In this document: piece by piece, positions 37,814-47,467 of the stretch
Layout: each line of letters opens with the position of its first letter
Position numbering within the stretch: position 1 is the stretch's first letter
From: Paenibacillus sp. FSL H8-0332
Lineage (GTDB): Bacteria; Bacillota; Bacilli; Paenibacillales; Paenibacillaceae
Reading direction: 5' to 3'
DNA length: 64,000 bases
Assembly: GCF_037963835.1 (NCBI RefSeq)
Contig: NZ_CP150145.1
Coordinates: 806,001-870,000 of the forward strand
Notes under the pieces: generated by a model
Database searches by the model: none
Seen by the model: the letters and a program-made list of their open reading frames with translations, nothing else
What the model was told of the DNA's origin: nothing
Made by a program: the position numbers and the translations under genes

Positions 37814-38098
37814 GCCAAATGTATACGAAAAACCAAACACATTATATGCCGCGACGGCTGACGGGCGCATTGTAGTCGAAAAACCGACCACAATGCGCCG
37901 GATGAGGGTACGCGAGGCAAATGTAATCGAAAAACCGACCACAATGCGCCGGATGAGGGTACGCGAGCCAAATGTAATCGAAAAACCGATCACAATGCGC
38001 CGGATGAGGGTGCGCGAGCCAAATGTAATCGAAAAACCGATCACAATGCGCCGGGTGAGGGTGCGCGAGCCAAATGTAATCGAAAAACCGACCACATA
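37814..38098. repeat. 51-bp tandem hairpin repeat array (GAAAAACC loop)
   Basis: Five units with an exact 51-base period (TGTA-TCG anchors at 37871, 37922, 37973, 38024, 38075), plus one diverged unit at about 37816. Each holds a hairpin such as GCATTGT-AGTC-GAAAAACC-GAC-CACAATGC, followed by GCCGGATGAGGGTRCGCGAG. Open frames in several phases (17-residue repeats) arise because 51 is a multiple of 3 and have no ribosome site. There are no variable spacers, so it is not a CRISPR array. Confidence 0.88.
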
Positions 38099-38297
38099 AG
38101 GCGTTGCCTAGGAGCGTGGGCCGGATGGCGCACAAGTGAACGTACATATCGTCTAAACCTAACATGATTTTTGACCCATGCGGCATTTGTCAACCTGTGG
38201 ACAACGTTATCCACATATTCCGCACGATTTGTGTAAAAACCGTGTAAAATCAGCAATAACGCCTTTTTTGCGAGCACCATAAACAGGAGGTTATGCT

Positions 38298-38327
38298 ATG
38301 AAACAGAATTGTGAGAATTGTGGATAA
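38298..38327 (+). CDS. Possible nine-residue peptide MKQNCENCG
   Basis: ATG 38298 is preceded by a consensus AGGAGG (38285-38290) at 7-base spacing, and the frame stops after nine codons, inside the first of the paired DnaA boxes. The CENC spacing could bind metal. No clear promoter, and a terminator-like hairpin follows at 38385-38410. Could be chance; listed because the ribosome site is exceptionally good. Confidence 0.25.
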   Translation: MKQNCENCG

Positions 38328-38384
38328 TGTGGATAATTCGGTGGATAAAAAGTCCTTGACAAGCAAAGTAGCCATTTTACGCAT

Positions 38385-38410
38385 GAAAAAAGCCCCAAAG
38401 GGCTATTTTC
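38385..38410. terminator. Short bidirectional terminator
   Basis: AAAAAAGCCC-CAAA-GGGCTATTTT (stem 38391-38395 with 38400-38404) has A-rich and T-rich flanks. It lies about 100 bases beyond the end of the ABC-F gene. Confidence 0.6.
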
Positions 38411-38506
38411 AGACGATAGTTATGCACGGAAACTGTGGATGGGGCTGTGGATAACTACATTTGAACAAATTGGAAACTGTTAAATTTTTTTTGAAGCGCC
38501 TTTACA

Positions 38507-40462
38507 TTATTCCTCAGCCAGTTTCTCCCATTCGCTAAATAAATCTCCCAGCTCGCGTTTTTTGTCCTTCAGCTCACTTTCATGCTCCTGCAGTGCCATA
38601 TAATCCTGATACACCTCAGGTTTAGTCATCTCATGCTCAATCCCCGAGATGGCTTCCTCCAGCTTCGCGATATTCTCCTCCAGTTCAGAGATGCGGCGCA
38701 GGCGGTTACGTTCCTCGCGTTTGGCCTGCTTGTCCGCCTCATAGGAGAGGGAGCCGCCTTTCTCTGCGGATGTGGCTTCGCTGTCGGCACTGCGGGAGGA
38801 CTTGGCGGCGGCAAGCTCGGCTTCCTCTTCGGCAATTGCTTTGAGCTCAAGCTTTTTCTCAATATAGTCGTCATAATTGCCCAAATACTGATCAATTCCG
38901 TCCGGGTGCAGCTCAAGTACCCGTTCAGCCATCTTGTTGAGGAAATAACGGTCATGGGAAATGAACAGCAATGTGCCTTCAAAATCGATCAGGGCCGATT
39001 CGAGCACCTCGCGGCTAATGAGATCCAGATGGTTGGTAGGCTCATCGAGAATCAGCATATTGGCTCCGCGCAGCATCAGCTTGGACAGGGCCACCCGGGC
39101 CTTCTCGCCGCCGCTCAGCGCAGCTACCTTCTTAAGTACATCCTCGCCGCTGAACAGGAAGTTGCCGAGAATCGTGCGGATTCTGGCCTCCTCGAGCATC
39201 GGATATTCGCTCCACAGCTCCTCTAGCACAGTATTGCGCGGATTCAGCCGGGTCTGCTCCTGGTCATAGTAAGCGATCTTCACCTTGGTTCCCCAGTTCA
39301 CGGTTCCGCGGGAAGGCTCGCGGGTGCCGGTCATACATTGCAGCAGTGTGGACTTCCCGATCCCGTTCGGCCCGATCAGCGCCGCTGTCTCGCCGCGCCG
39401 CAGCTCGAAGGAGGCATTGCGGAAGAGCGGTGCAGCCTCAGGACTGAAGGAGACTGCGACCTCACGGACCTGTAGTACCTCCTTACCGGACATGAAGTCA
39501 GGCTCGAAGGAGAAGCTGGCCTTCTTCAGGTCGCCCAGCGGCTTGTCGATGCGCTCCATCTTGTCGAGCGCCTTGCGGCGGCTCTGTGCCCGCTTGGTGG
39601 TGGAGGCCCGGACAATGTTGCGCTGCACGAAATCCTCCATCCGCGAAATTTCGTCCTGCTGCTTCTCATACTGCTTCATACGAATCTCGTATTCCGCAGC
39701 CTTCAGCTCCATATAACGGCTGTAGTTGCCTGTGTATCTGCGCGATTGGTGGCGCTCAATCTCCACGATGGTCGTTACCAGGCGGTCGAGGAAATACCGG
39801 TCATGGGAGACGACCAGGATGCCTCCGGCGTAGCCGCGCAGATAATCCTCCAGCCAGGTGAGCGTCTCGATATCCAGATGGTTGGTCGGCTCATCGAGCA
39901 TAAGCAGATCAGGTGCTTGAAGCAGGATGCGGGCCAGCGCCAGACGCGTCTTCTGGCCTCCGCTTAAGGTGGAGATCGGAGTATCCGGTGCGAACTCCCC
40001 GAAGCCCATCCCGTGCAGCACACTGCGGATGCGTGTATTGATCTCATAGCCGCCGTGATCCTTGAACCAGTCGGAGCGTCTGGCATAACGCTCCAGCAGA
40101 TCCTCATAACGCTTCGGATCTTCGGCAAGCGCCGGATCGGCGATGTCCGTCTCCAGCTGCCGCAGCTCGGCTTCCGCTTCCAGCAGCGGCGCAAATACGG
40201 CGAGCATCTCTTCCTGTATAGTGTTATCCGATTGTAGGCCGCTGTTCTGGGCTAAGTACCCTATCGTAGTTTCCTTGGACTTATGAATTTGCCCGCTGTC
40301 ATAAGACATCTCACCCGCGAGAATCTGCAGAAAGGTCGATTTGCCTGCTCCGTTGACGCCAACCAGCCCGACTCTCTCCCTCTCGTTCACCATGAGGCTG
40401 ATGCCGTCCAGCACGCTTTGTATACCGTATGATTTCGTAATTCCTGTCGCTTGAAGAAGCAT
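38507..40462 (-). CDS. ydiF: ABC-F family ATPase (YdiF-like)
   Basis: A 651-residue soluble protein with two complete ABC domains and no TM: Walker A GVNGAGKST (about 35) and GPNGIGKST (about 355); signatures TLSGGQKTRLALARILL and ALSGGEKARVALSKLML; both Walker B/switch regions are LDEPTNHLD. The inter-domain arm (about 245-325, with RMKQYEKQQDEISRMEDFVQ) and the C-terminal coiled coil (about 560-650) match the YdiF/Uup-like group. ABC-F proteins bind the ribosomal E site and ease stalled translation; some confer antibiotic resistance, but this subgroup is mostly housekeeping. Its position after the tsa operon equals ydiF in Bacillus subtilis, though here it lies on the opposite strand. Confidence 0.92.
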   Translation of the reverse strand: MLLQATGITKSYGIQSVLDGISLMVNERERVGLVGVNGAGKSTFLQILAGEMSYDSGQIHKSKETTIGYLAQNSGLQSDNTIQEEMLAVFAPLLEAEAELRQLETDIADPALAEDPKRYEDLLERYARRSDWFKDHGGYEINTRIRSVLHGMGFGEFAPDTPISTLSGGQKTRLALARILLQAPDLLMLDEPTNHLDIETLTWLEDYLRGYAGGILVVSHDRYFLDRLVTTIVEIERHQSRRYTGNYSRYMELKAAEYEIRMKQYEKQQDEISRMEDFVQRNIVRASTTKRAQSRRKALDKMERIDKPLGDLKKASFSFEPDFMSGKEVLQVREVAVSFSPEAAPLFRNASFELRRGETAALIGPNGIGKSTLLQCMTGTREPSRGTVNWGTKVKIAYYDQEQTRLNPRNTVLEELWSEYPMLEEARIRTILGNFLFSGEDVLKKVAALSGGEKARVALSKLMLRGANMLILDEPTNHLDLISREVLESALIDFEGTLLFISHDRYFLNKMAERVLELHPDGIDQYLGNYDDYIEKKLELKAIAEEEAELAAAKSSRSADSEATSAEKGGSLSYEADKQAKREERNRLRRISELEENIAKLEEAISGIEHEMTKPEVYQDYMALQEHESELKDKKRELGDLFSEWEKLAEE

Positions 40463-40678
40463 TCTGATGAAACCTCCGCCCTTGCAAATTGGCCTTGGCG
40501 GCTTGCGCCCCGGCGATTGTCTAATCTTATTCTCCAGTTTACATGAAAAAGCTTAGCCGTGCGAGGTCCATTCTTCTAACAAGGGGAATGAATCAACCTT
40601 GGCGAACCAGTGAGAAGAGTGGTAAACTGAGCTTACAAACTATGATAAGCTAGGAATAAGTGAAGGAGGAGGCTGCCT

Positions 40679-41461
40679 ATGCAGGACAGCAGCATGCGGC
40701 TAGCCGGGCGGAAGCGCGAGCTTCGCGCCGGGAATACCGCGCTCCGCGATGCCTTGCTCATGGAGCAGCGGGAGCTGTTATCCGCCCGGGTATGCGCTCA
40801 TGCCTGGAGCTGGTTCTCACAGGAAGGAGCAGCTTCCCTGCTTGCTTATGCGCCATTCCGCTCCGAGCTGGACTGCCGTCCGCTGCTTGCGGCGGCGTGG
40901 GCGGAAGGGCATGAGGTGCTGCTTCCCCGCGTCAACCGGGCGAGCGGGGACTTAAGCCTTCACCAGGTAAGCTCCTGGGATGAGCTTGTCCCTGGAACCT
41001 ACGGGATCATGGAGCCGCCAGCCGGGAGTGCTGCACTTGCCGGCCCCATCGCACAAGCAGGACGGGGAAGCGGCTGGCCGGAGGTCATCTTCGTGCCCGG
41101 ACTGGCCTTTGACCGGCGGGGCGGCCGCCTCGGCTACGGACGCGGTTATTATGACCGCTTGCGCACTGCCCTGGAGGCCGGAGTCTCCGGCACGGCTGCC
41201 AAGCCTATGTGGATTGGTCTGGCCTACGGCCTCCAGCTGGTACCCGAAGTACCGCTTGAAGAGCATGATGCCTTGATGGATCTGCTGATTACGGAGAACG
41301 GCATCTGGGATTGCCGGAAGGAGAGGCTACATGGAATTAACTCATTTCAACGAGCAGGGCAGAGCCCGCATGGTGGATGTGAGCGACAAGGAAGTCACCA
41401 AGCGGACAGCAGCAGCCAGAAGCCAGGTGCATATGGCCCCGGAGACGCTGAGCGCCATTAA
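40679..41461 (+). CDS. 5-formyltetrahydrofolate cyclo-ligase
   Basis: The 260-residue product converts 5-formyl-THF to 5,10-methenyl-THF using ATP. Family landmarks: [16 protein letters not shown] at the N-terminus, [43 protein letters not shown] and [10 protein letters not shown]. The usual family end is reached at [11 protein letters not shown] (about residue 217). The last 43 residues are translated from the start of moaC in another frame (131-bp overlap) and look unselected. The ATG follows AAGGAGGAGG closely. Either a long overlap or a lost or shifted stop; the enzyme core is intact. Confidence 0.88.
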   Translation: MQDSSMRLAGRKRELRAGNTALRDALLMEQRELLSARVCAHAWSWFSQEGAASLLAYAPFRSELDCRPLLAAAWAEGHEVLLPRVNRASGDLSLHQVSSWDELVPGTYGIMEPPAGSAALAGPIAQAGRGSGWPEVIFVPGLAFDRRGGRLGYGRGYYDRLRTALEAGVSGTAAKPMWIGLAYGLQLVPEVPLEEHDALMDLLITENGIWDCRKERLHGINSFQRAGQSPHGGCERQGSHQADSSSQKPGAYGPGDAERH

Positions 41462-41807
41462 GGCGGGAACGATCCGCAAGGGCGATGTGCTAGCGGTAGC
41501 TCAGGTTGCAGGGATCATGGCGGCGAAGCAGACCGCAAGCTGGATTCCCATGTGCCACCCGCTGCCGCTTACCGGAGTGGATATCCGCTTCATGGATAAC
41601 AACAAAGATGAACTATATATAGAAGCAACCGTCAGCACTACCGGCAAGACCGGGGTGGAGATGGAGGCGCTGACTGCCGTATCGGCAGCTGCGCTGACCG
41701 TATATGATATGTGTAAGGCGCTGCAGAAGGACATGATTATCGGACCTACGATGCTGGTGTCCAAGAGCGGCGGCAAGAATGGGGATTACGCGCTGGAGGC
41801 AGAGTAG
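41331..41807 (+). CDS. moaC: Cyclic pyranopterin monophosphate synthase MoaC
   Basis: Second enzyme of molybdenum-cofactor synthesis, with MoaA turning GTP into cyclic pyranopterin monophosphate. 158 residues, full length: [34 protein letters not shown] (active-site CHPL), [26 protein letters not shown] and KSGGKNGDY are all present. AAGGAGAGG precedes the ATG by 5 bases. It overlaps the tail of the cyclo-ligase frame by 131 bp and is followed 91 bp later by the MoaB/MogA-like gene. moaA is not in the window. Confidence 0.95.
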   Translation: MELTHFNEQGRARMVDVSDKEVTKRTAAARSQVHMAPETLSAIKAGTIRKGDVLAVAQVAGIMAAKQTASWIPMCHPLPLTGVDIRFMDNNKDELYIEATVSTTGKTGVEMEALTAVSAAALTVYDMCKALQKDMIIGPTMLVSKSGGKNGDYALEAE

Positions 41808-41898
41808 AGCAGCAGCAGGGAATGATACAGCCGAAGGCGCAGCGGCAGCTGCTTCAGCAGCCGGACATACATAGTACATAGAGAGGGAGGGACAACCT

Positions 41899-42384
41899 AT
41901 GGCGTGGAAAACAGCAATCCTGACGGCCAGCGATAAAGGGGCCAGGGGCGAACGGGAAGACACGAGCGCCCAGGTGATTCGGGAGCTGGTGGAGGAGGAG
42001 CTGGGCGGCGAGATCATTGAATACCGGATCGTGCCTGATGAGCAGGATGAGATTATTGCTGCATTGATTGAGCTTACGGATTATTTCCAGGCGGATCTGG
42101 TGCTGACAACCGGCGGAACCGATCTGGCCATCCGCGATGTGACGCCGGAGGCGACGCGGCGGGTCATTGAACGCGAAGTGCCTGGACTCTCCGAGGCGAT
42201 GCGCAGTACGGTGATGCAGAAGAACCGCGCAGCTATGCTGTTCCGGGGAATCTGCGGTATCCGCGGAAGAACCCTGATTGTCAATCTGCCCGGTACCCCG
42301 AAGGGGGTACATGAGAATCTGGCGGCGATTATGGACCAGCTGCCGGAAGCTCTGTTAATGGTTACGGGACAATACCGCCAGTAA
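41899..42384 (+). CDS. moaB: MogA/MoaB-type molybdenum cofactor protein
   Basis: A 161-residue protein of the MoaB/MogA fold that adenylylates molybdopterin ahead of metal insertion. It shows the TTGGTDLAIRDVTPEA loop and NLPGTPKGVHENL, the conserved substrate-site segments. The N-terminus TAILTASDKGARGEREDTS is typical. GAGAGGGAGGG precedes the ATG. It is co-directional with moaC (91 bp). Sequence alone does not separate MoaB from MogA function, so the symbol is provisional. Confidence 0.88.
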   Translation: MAWKTAILTASDKGARGEREDTSAQVIRELVEEELGGEIIEYRIVPDEQDEIIAALIELTDYFQADLVLTTGGTDLAIRDVTPEATRRVIEREVPGLSEAMRSTVMQKNRAAMLFRGICGIRGRTLIVNLPGTPKGVHENLAAIMDQLPEALLMVTGQYRQ

Positions 42385-42515
42385 TCGGACTCTGCTCTCT
42401 TCACTTTTGTCTAAATCGTTCAGGATAGACGATGGATGTGTGATATAAGTTATGGTATTATTATTTTATCGTTAACTATTGTCATGAACGGACAGAAGGA
42501 TGGGAGGAAACCGGT

Positions 42516-42758
42516 ATGTTAGGTGGTATTGGCACACCCGGAATTATCTTGTTGGTTATCTTGGCGCTGCTGCTCTTTGGTCCCAATAAGCTTCCTGAGC
42601 TGGGGCGGGCAGTCGGGCGTACCTTCCGTGAATTCAAGGACGGCGCGCGGGAGATTGTGAACGAGCCGGAACCGGCCAAGCGGAGCGAGACACCTGCTCC
42701 TGTGGCTGCGCAGACGGTAGCAACAGAACTTCCGCAGGACCGCCGTCTGCCGGAATAA
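42516..42758 (+). CDS. tatA: Sec-independent translocase subunit TatA
   Basis: An 80-residue TatA: one short N-terminal TM (about 5-23, GIILLVILALLLFGP), the FGPNKLPELGRAVGR hinge and amphipathic helix, and a charged Pro/Ala-rich tail. TatA multimers form the pore for folded twin-arginine substrates. It is followed by tatC, giving a minimal TatA-TatC pair like TatAy-TatCy of Bacillus. GGGAGG lies about 10 bases before the ATG. A terminator-like hairpin sits between tatA and tatC. Confidence 0.94.
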   Translation: MLGGIGTPGIILLVILALLLFGPNKLPELGRAVGRTFREFKDGAREIVNEPEPAKRSETPAPVAAQTVATELPQDRRLPE

Positions 42759-42775
42759 TTTTAAGGTTCCCACGC

Positions 42776-42826
42776 AGGGGCGTCTTTCCCAGGTCTGCTT
42801 ATAGACCGGGGCGGCGCTCCTTTTTT
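42776..42826 (+). terminator. Hairpin with U-tract between tatA and tatC
   Basis: GGGGCG (42777-42782), CCC and GGTCT pair in order with AGACC, GGG and CGCTCC, forming one long interrupted stem that ends in TTTTTT (42821-42826). This looks like an attenuator that would lower tatC relative to tatA, unless tatC has its own promoter. Confidence 0.6.
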
Positions 42827-42873
42827 CTCTAATGTATATAACCATATTCATATCAATCCGGGTGGTGTCAGTC

Positions 42874-43638
42874 ATGTCTCTGGAAGCGGAAGAAATGTCC
42901 CTCGTCGATCATCTGACGGAGCTGCGCAGACGTCTTATCTACGTGCTGATCGTGTTCGTGGCCGGACTTGTGCTCGGCTTATTCGTCGCCAAACCAATCT
43001 ATTTGTATCTTATAAGCGCCGATGTTGCGCAAGGCTTCATTCTGCATGCGTTCTCCTTCTGGGACGGAATCGGGATGTATATGAAGATCGCTATGGCAGT
43101 CTCGCTGGTCTTCTCTGTGCCGTTTATCGTCTTCCAGCTATGGGCGTTCATCAGCCCCGGCCTGCGGCCTGTGGAGCGGAGCGCTGCCCTGCGTTATGTG
43201 CCTTATGTGTTTGTGTTGTTTATTGCCGGCATTGCGTTTGCCTATTACATAGTGTTCCCTATGGCCTTATCCTTCACGATCTCGATTACACGGAATATGG
43301 GGCTTGAGGAGACCTACGGCATCGCCGAATACTTCGATTTCCTGTTCAGTCTGGTGATTCCGCTGGCCCTGCTCTTCGAGCTGCCGCTGATTGTCATGTT
43401 CCTGACCAAGCTCAGGGTGCTGAACCCGCTGCGTCTGCGCAAGATGCGCCGTTATGCCTATTTCGCGCTTGTGTTCGTTGCTGTGGTTATTACGCCGCCT
43501 GATTTCATCTCGGACTTTCTGGTGACGATTCCGCTGCTGGTGCTGTATGAATTCAGCGTATTTCTGTCCGCATTCGTCTACCGCAGGCAATTGGCTGAGG
43601 ACGCTAAGCGGGAGGCGCGGTATGTGAAGGCAGATTAG
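42874..43638 (+). CDS. tatC: Sec-independent translocase subunit TatC
   Basis: The 254-residue receptor for twin-arginine signal peptides, six TM helices. The conserved cytoplasmic N-terminus is MSLVDHLTELRRRLIY, followed by the periplasmic-loop proline motif FQLWAFISPGLRP and a C-terminal FVAVVITPPDFISDF. ATG 42874 (GGGTGG upstream) is chosen; ATG 42895 is possible, and an in-frame ATG at 42832 lies next to the U-tract of the preceding hairpin. Only one TatA and one TatC are present here. Confidence 0.94.
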   Translation: MSLEAEEMSLVDHLTELRRRLIYVLIVFVAGLVLGLFVAKPIYLYLISADVAQGFILHAFSFWDGIGMYMKIAMAVSLVFSVPFIVFQLWAFISPGLRPVERSAALRYVPYVFVLFIAGIAFAYYIVFPMALSFTISITRNMGLEETYGIAEYFDFLFSLVIPLALLFELPLIVMFLTKLRVLNPLRLRKMRRYAYFALVFVAVVITPPDFISDFLVTIPLLVLYEFSVFLSAFVYRRQLAEDAKREARYVKAD

Positions 43639-43645
43639 AGGGATG

Positions 43646-43662
43646 GGGGCATAATATGCCCC
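43646..43662 (+). terminator. Palindrome after tatC
   Basis: GGGGCATAATATGCCCC is a perfect 17-base palindrome directly after the tatC stop, followed by TTGTT. A weak terminator is likely. Confidence 0.5.
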
Positions 43663-43751
43663 TTGTTGGATAGAATGGAGTAAAGTGTGTGTCGGACAAG
43701 CGCTGAAACCATAATTTTGGCAAAAACAAATACGATTTTACGTAAAAGGAC

Positions 43752-43780
43752 TTGAAATCCGTCTTCAAGTTGAGTATCAT
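43752..43780 (+). promoter_or_regulatory. SigA promoter of groESL
   Basis: TTGAAA (43752-43757), 17 bases, TATCAT (43775-43780). The CIRCE operator starts 12 bases downstream, at the expected transcription start. Confidence 0.8.
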
Positions 43781-43791
43781 AAAAATTGTTG

Positions 43792-43818
43792 TTAGCACTA
43801 CAGAGGGTTGAGTGCTAA
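43792..43818 (+). promoter_or_regulatory. CIRCE operator (HrcA binding site)
   Basis: TTAGCACTA-N9-GAGTGCTAA differs at one base from the CIRCE consensus TTAGCACTC-N9-GAGTGCTAA. HrcA binding here represses groESL until heat stress. Confidence 0.95.
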
Positions 43819-43942
43819 CGCTGCTGAAAAACCGGGATTGGCCGGAGCAGCATTCCGTAAGGGATGCTGATGGCGCAGATCCCCGCAGCTCAATCTATGT
43901 TTTCAAGGCAAATCACATAATTTCAAAGGAGGCTATTTTTTC

Positions 43943-44224
43943 ATGATTAAACCACTAGGTGAACGCGTATTGGTAGAACCAAGCGAGCAACAGGAAACCA
44001 CTTCTTTCGGGATCGTGCTTCCAGACTCTTCCAAAGAGAAGCCGCAAGAAGGTACTATTATCGCTGTAGGCAGCGGAACTTTGAAAGACGGAGTCCGTGT
44101 AGCGCTGGAAGTAAAAGAAGGCGACCGTGTGCTTTTCTCGAAATATGCCGGAACTGAAATCAAATACGAAGGCAAAGAATATCTGATTATGAAAGAAAGC
44201 GACATTCACGCTATTCTTGACTAG
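43943..44224 (+). CDS. groES: Co-chaperonin GroES
   Basis: The 93-residue 10-kDa chaperonin lid: [13 protein letters not shown] at the start, the mobile loop (about 17-34, [20 protein letters not shown]), GSGTLKDGV, and the [20 protein letters not shown] strand. It forms the heptameric cap on GroEL. AAAGGAGG precedes the ATG by about 10 bases. First gene of the CIRCE-controlled operon; groEL follows after 68 bases. Confidence 0.97.
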   Translation: MIKPLGERVLVEPSEQQETTSFGIVLPDSSKEKPQEGTIIAVGSGTLKDGVRVALEVKEGDRVLFSKYAGTEIKYEGKEYLIMKESDIHAILD

Positions 44225-44277
44225 TCTTAAGCGTCTCTCATAAGCCGGATTCAGAATACATTCACAAATTATATTAG

Positions 44278-45927
<1,650 letters not shown>

Positions 45928-46000
45928 TAAGGGTGACAAACCCTTATGCATCAAGGGTTTCCTGAGAAGGAAACACCGTTTGACCACATGATGCAAAAAT

Positions 46001-46047
46001 AAGAGGCTTCCTATGAGTTCATTGAACTTGTGGGAAGTCTCTTTTTC
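46001..46047 (+). terminator. Terminator of groESL
   Basis: AAGAGGCTTCC (46001-46011) pairs with GGGAAGTCTCTT, with an inner AGTTC-ATT-GAACT helix, ending in TTTTT. Related in sequence to the hairpin at 47230. Confidence 0.82.
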
Positions 46048-46070
46048 ATAGCTCAAATCTTTAATATTCT

Positions 46071-47048
46071 TCAATCTAATTCTTCATCTAAAAGAGGTTT
46101 TACTAAACGACGCACTTCGTCTGTTGACGTGGTATCCATTAATTGCTCTCTTAGTTCGTCTGCGCCTCTAAATCCACGAACATAGATTTTGAAATAGCGA
46201 AGAAGTGGTCTAAATGAACGTGGCAGGGTTTCTGTTGAATATTTATCGTGAAGCTCCAACTGTAAAAGAAGTAAATTGAGAAAATCCTTAGCGCTATGTT
46301 CTTTAGGTTCTTTCTCAAAAGCAAATGGATTAGTGAAAATGCCACGGCCAATCATGACACCATCAACGCCGTATTGTTCTACTAATTGTAATCCTGTTGC
46401 GCGATCCGGAATATCTCCATTGATAGTTAACAACGTATTTGGAGCGATTTCATCGCGTAATTTTTTTATCTCAGGAATTAGTTCCCAGTGTGCAGCTACT
46501 TTGCTCTTCTCTTTTTTTGTACGAAGGTGAATGGTAAGATTCGCAATATCTTGTTTCAATATATGTCCTAACCAATCGCGCCACTCGTCAATTTTAGAGT
46601 AACCCAATCTTGTTTTAACACTAACCGGCAATCCACCTGCTTTTGCTGCTTGAATAATTTCTGCTGCAACTTCAGGATGCTTTATTAATCCAGCCCCTTT
46701 TCCACTGGATGCGGCGTTTTGTGCTGGGCATCCCATGTTTATATCGATACCACGAAAACCAAGTTTTGTCATATCAATACTCATCTGTTCAAAAAGTGCA
46801 GGTTTATTGCCCCAAATATGAGCGACAATCGGTTGCTCATCATCTGTGAACATTAATCGCCCACCTACATTTTCTTTTCCAACAGGGTGACAATAATTTT
46901 CTGTACTTGTGAATTCCGTGAAAAATACGTCAGGTTTTGCAGCTTCACTAATGACGTGACGAAATACAATATCTGTGACGTCTTCCATTGGTGCTAATAT
47001 AAAAAACGGTTTCGGTAAATCCAGCCAAAAATTTGGTTCGTTACTCAT
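46071..47048 (-). CDS. dus: tRNA-dihydrouridine synthase
   Basis: A 325-residue FMN enzyme that reduces uridines of tRNA to dihydrouridine. [15 protein letters not shown] is the FMN-binding start, DINMGCPAQ contains the catalytic Cys, VSVKTRLGY follows, and TINGDI with [13 protein letters not shown] completes the barrel; a helical C-terminal domain ends the protein. ATG 47048 has AGGAGA 8 bases upstream; codons further upstream read through the groEL-end duplicate and are not coding. The gene is clearly more A+T rich than the groESL genes and runs against them, suggesting recent acquisition. Confidence 0.92.
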   Translation of the reverse strand: MSNEPNFWLDLPKPFFILAPMEDVTDIVFRHVISEAAKPDVFFTEFTSTENYCHPVGKENVGGRLMFTDDEQPIVAHIWGNKPALFEQMSIDMTKLGFRGIDINMGCPAQNAASSGKGAGLIKHPEVAAEIIQAAKAGGLPVSVKTRLGYSKIDEWRDWLGHILKQDIANLTIHLRTKKEKSKVAAHWELIPEIKKLRDEIAPNTLLTINGDIPDRATGLQLVEQYGVDGVMIGRGIFTNPFAFEKEPKEHSAKDFLNLLLLQLELHDKYSTETLPRSFRPLLRYFKIYVRGFRGADELREQLMDTTSTDEVRRLVKPLLDEELD

Positions 47049-47229
47049 ATTATCTTCTCCTGTTGCAACATAGCAAAGTCTTTTACCCATCATACATAGT
47101 ATCATTATTTTTGTTGAATTTGTATGAATAGTTGTAGTTTGACGTGAGAGTGATATAGATTCCAATCCTGCAACCTGTCGACCTGTTCCCGGCGGCATGA
47201 TGTAATTTTGCCCACATGATTTAATTAAG

Positions 47230-47270
47230 CTACTCACAAGTTCGATTGAACTTTGTGAGTAGTTTTTTTT
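47230..47270 (+). terminator. Terminator hairpin, apparent relic of a groEL terminator
   Basis: CTACTCACAAGTTC (47230-47243) pairs with GAACTTTGTGAGTAG (47248-47262), followed by eight Ts. It follows the duplicated groEL stop at the same relative place as the groESL terminator. Confidence 0.85.
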
Positions 47271-47302
47271 ATGCGATGGAAATAAATTAGGTATCGTAAA
47301 AG

Positions 47303-47332
47303 TCTGATCTCCTGGAGATCAGGCTCTTTTTG
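47303..47332 (+). terminator. Second terminator ahead of the surface operon
   Basis: CTGATCTC (47304-47311) pairs with GAGATCAG (47315-47322), then GCTCTTTTTG. Together with 47230 it insulates the downstream operon. From 47333 to 47467 I see no convincing SigA promoter; TAGAAT at 47408 has no good -35. Confidence 0.75.
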
Positions 47333-47467
47333 CTGTTTGCCAGAAGTGAGCGGCAAGCGCGAACTTAAAGATTTCTTTAACTTTCACACAGGGGTTAATC
47401 CGCCATGTAGAATTGTAGCTTGATAGGGTTAATCAGCTAATTTAGGAGCAAAGAAGGGGATTTCCAA

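Larger units (their letters stand above)
38196..38454. promoter_or_regulatory. DnaA-box cluster
   Basis: Exact consensus DnaA boxes (TTATCCACA or complement TGTGGATAA) lie at 38207-38215, 38319-38327, 38328-38336 and 38446-38454. Near matches: TGTGGACAA 38196-38204, GGTGGATAA 38340-38348, TTATGCACG 38420-38428, TGTGGATGG 38434-38442. Eight sites in about 260 bp of non-coding DNA, without dnaA or dnaN nearby, suggests a DnaA-titration or regulatory cluster rather than the origin. Confidence 0.72.

Noticed and set aside
37814-38098. Possible CRISPR array
   Set aside because: The 51-bp units are contiguous and nearly identical over their full length; there are no unique spacers and no cas genes.
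37893-38099. Open frames with 17-residue repeats across the 51-bp array (both strands)
   Set aside because: They arise only because 51 is divisible by three; no ribosome site, and several frames on both strands are open at once.
38196-38454. Chromosomal origin of replication
   Set aside because: DnaA boxes are present, but no dnaA, dnaN, recF or AT-rich 13-mer-type region; better read as a secondary cluster.
47049-47237. 63-codon upstream extension of the dus frame
   Set aside because: It reads through the groEL-end duplicate and a terminator-proximal region; ATG 47048 has a proper ribosome site and matches the family start.
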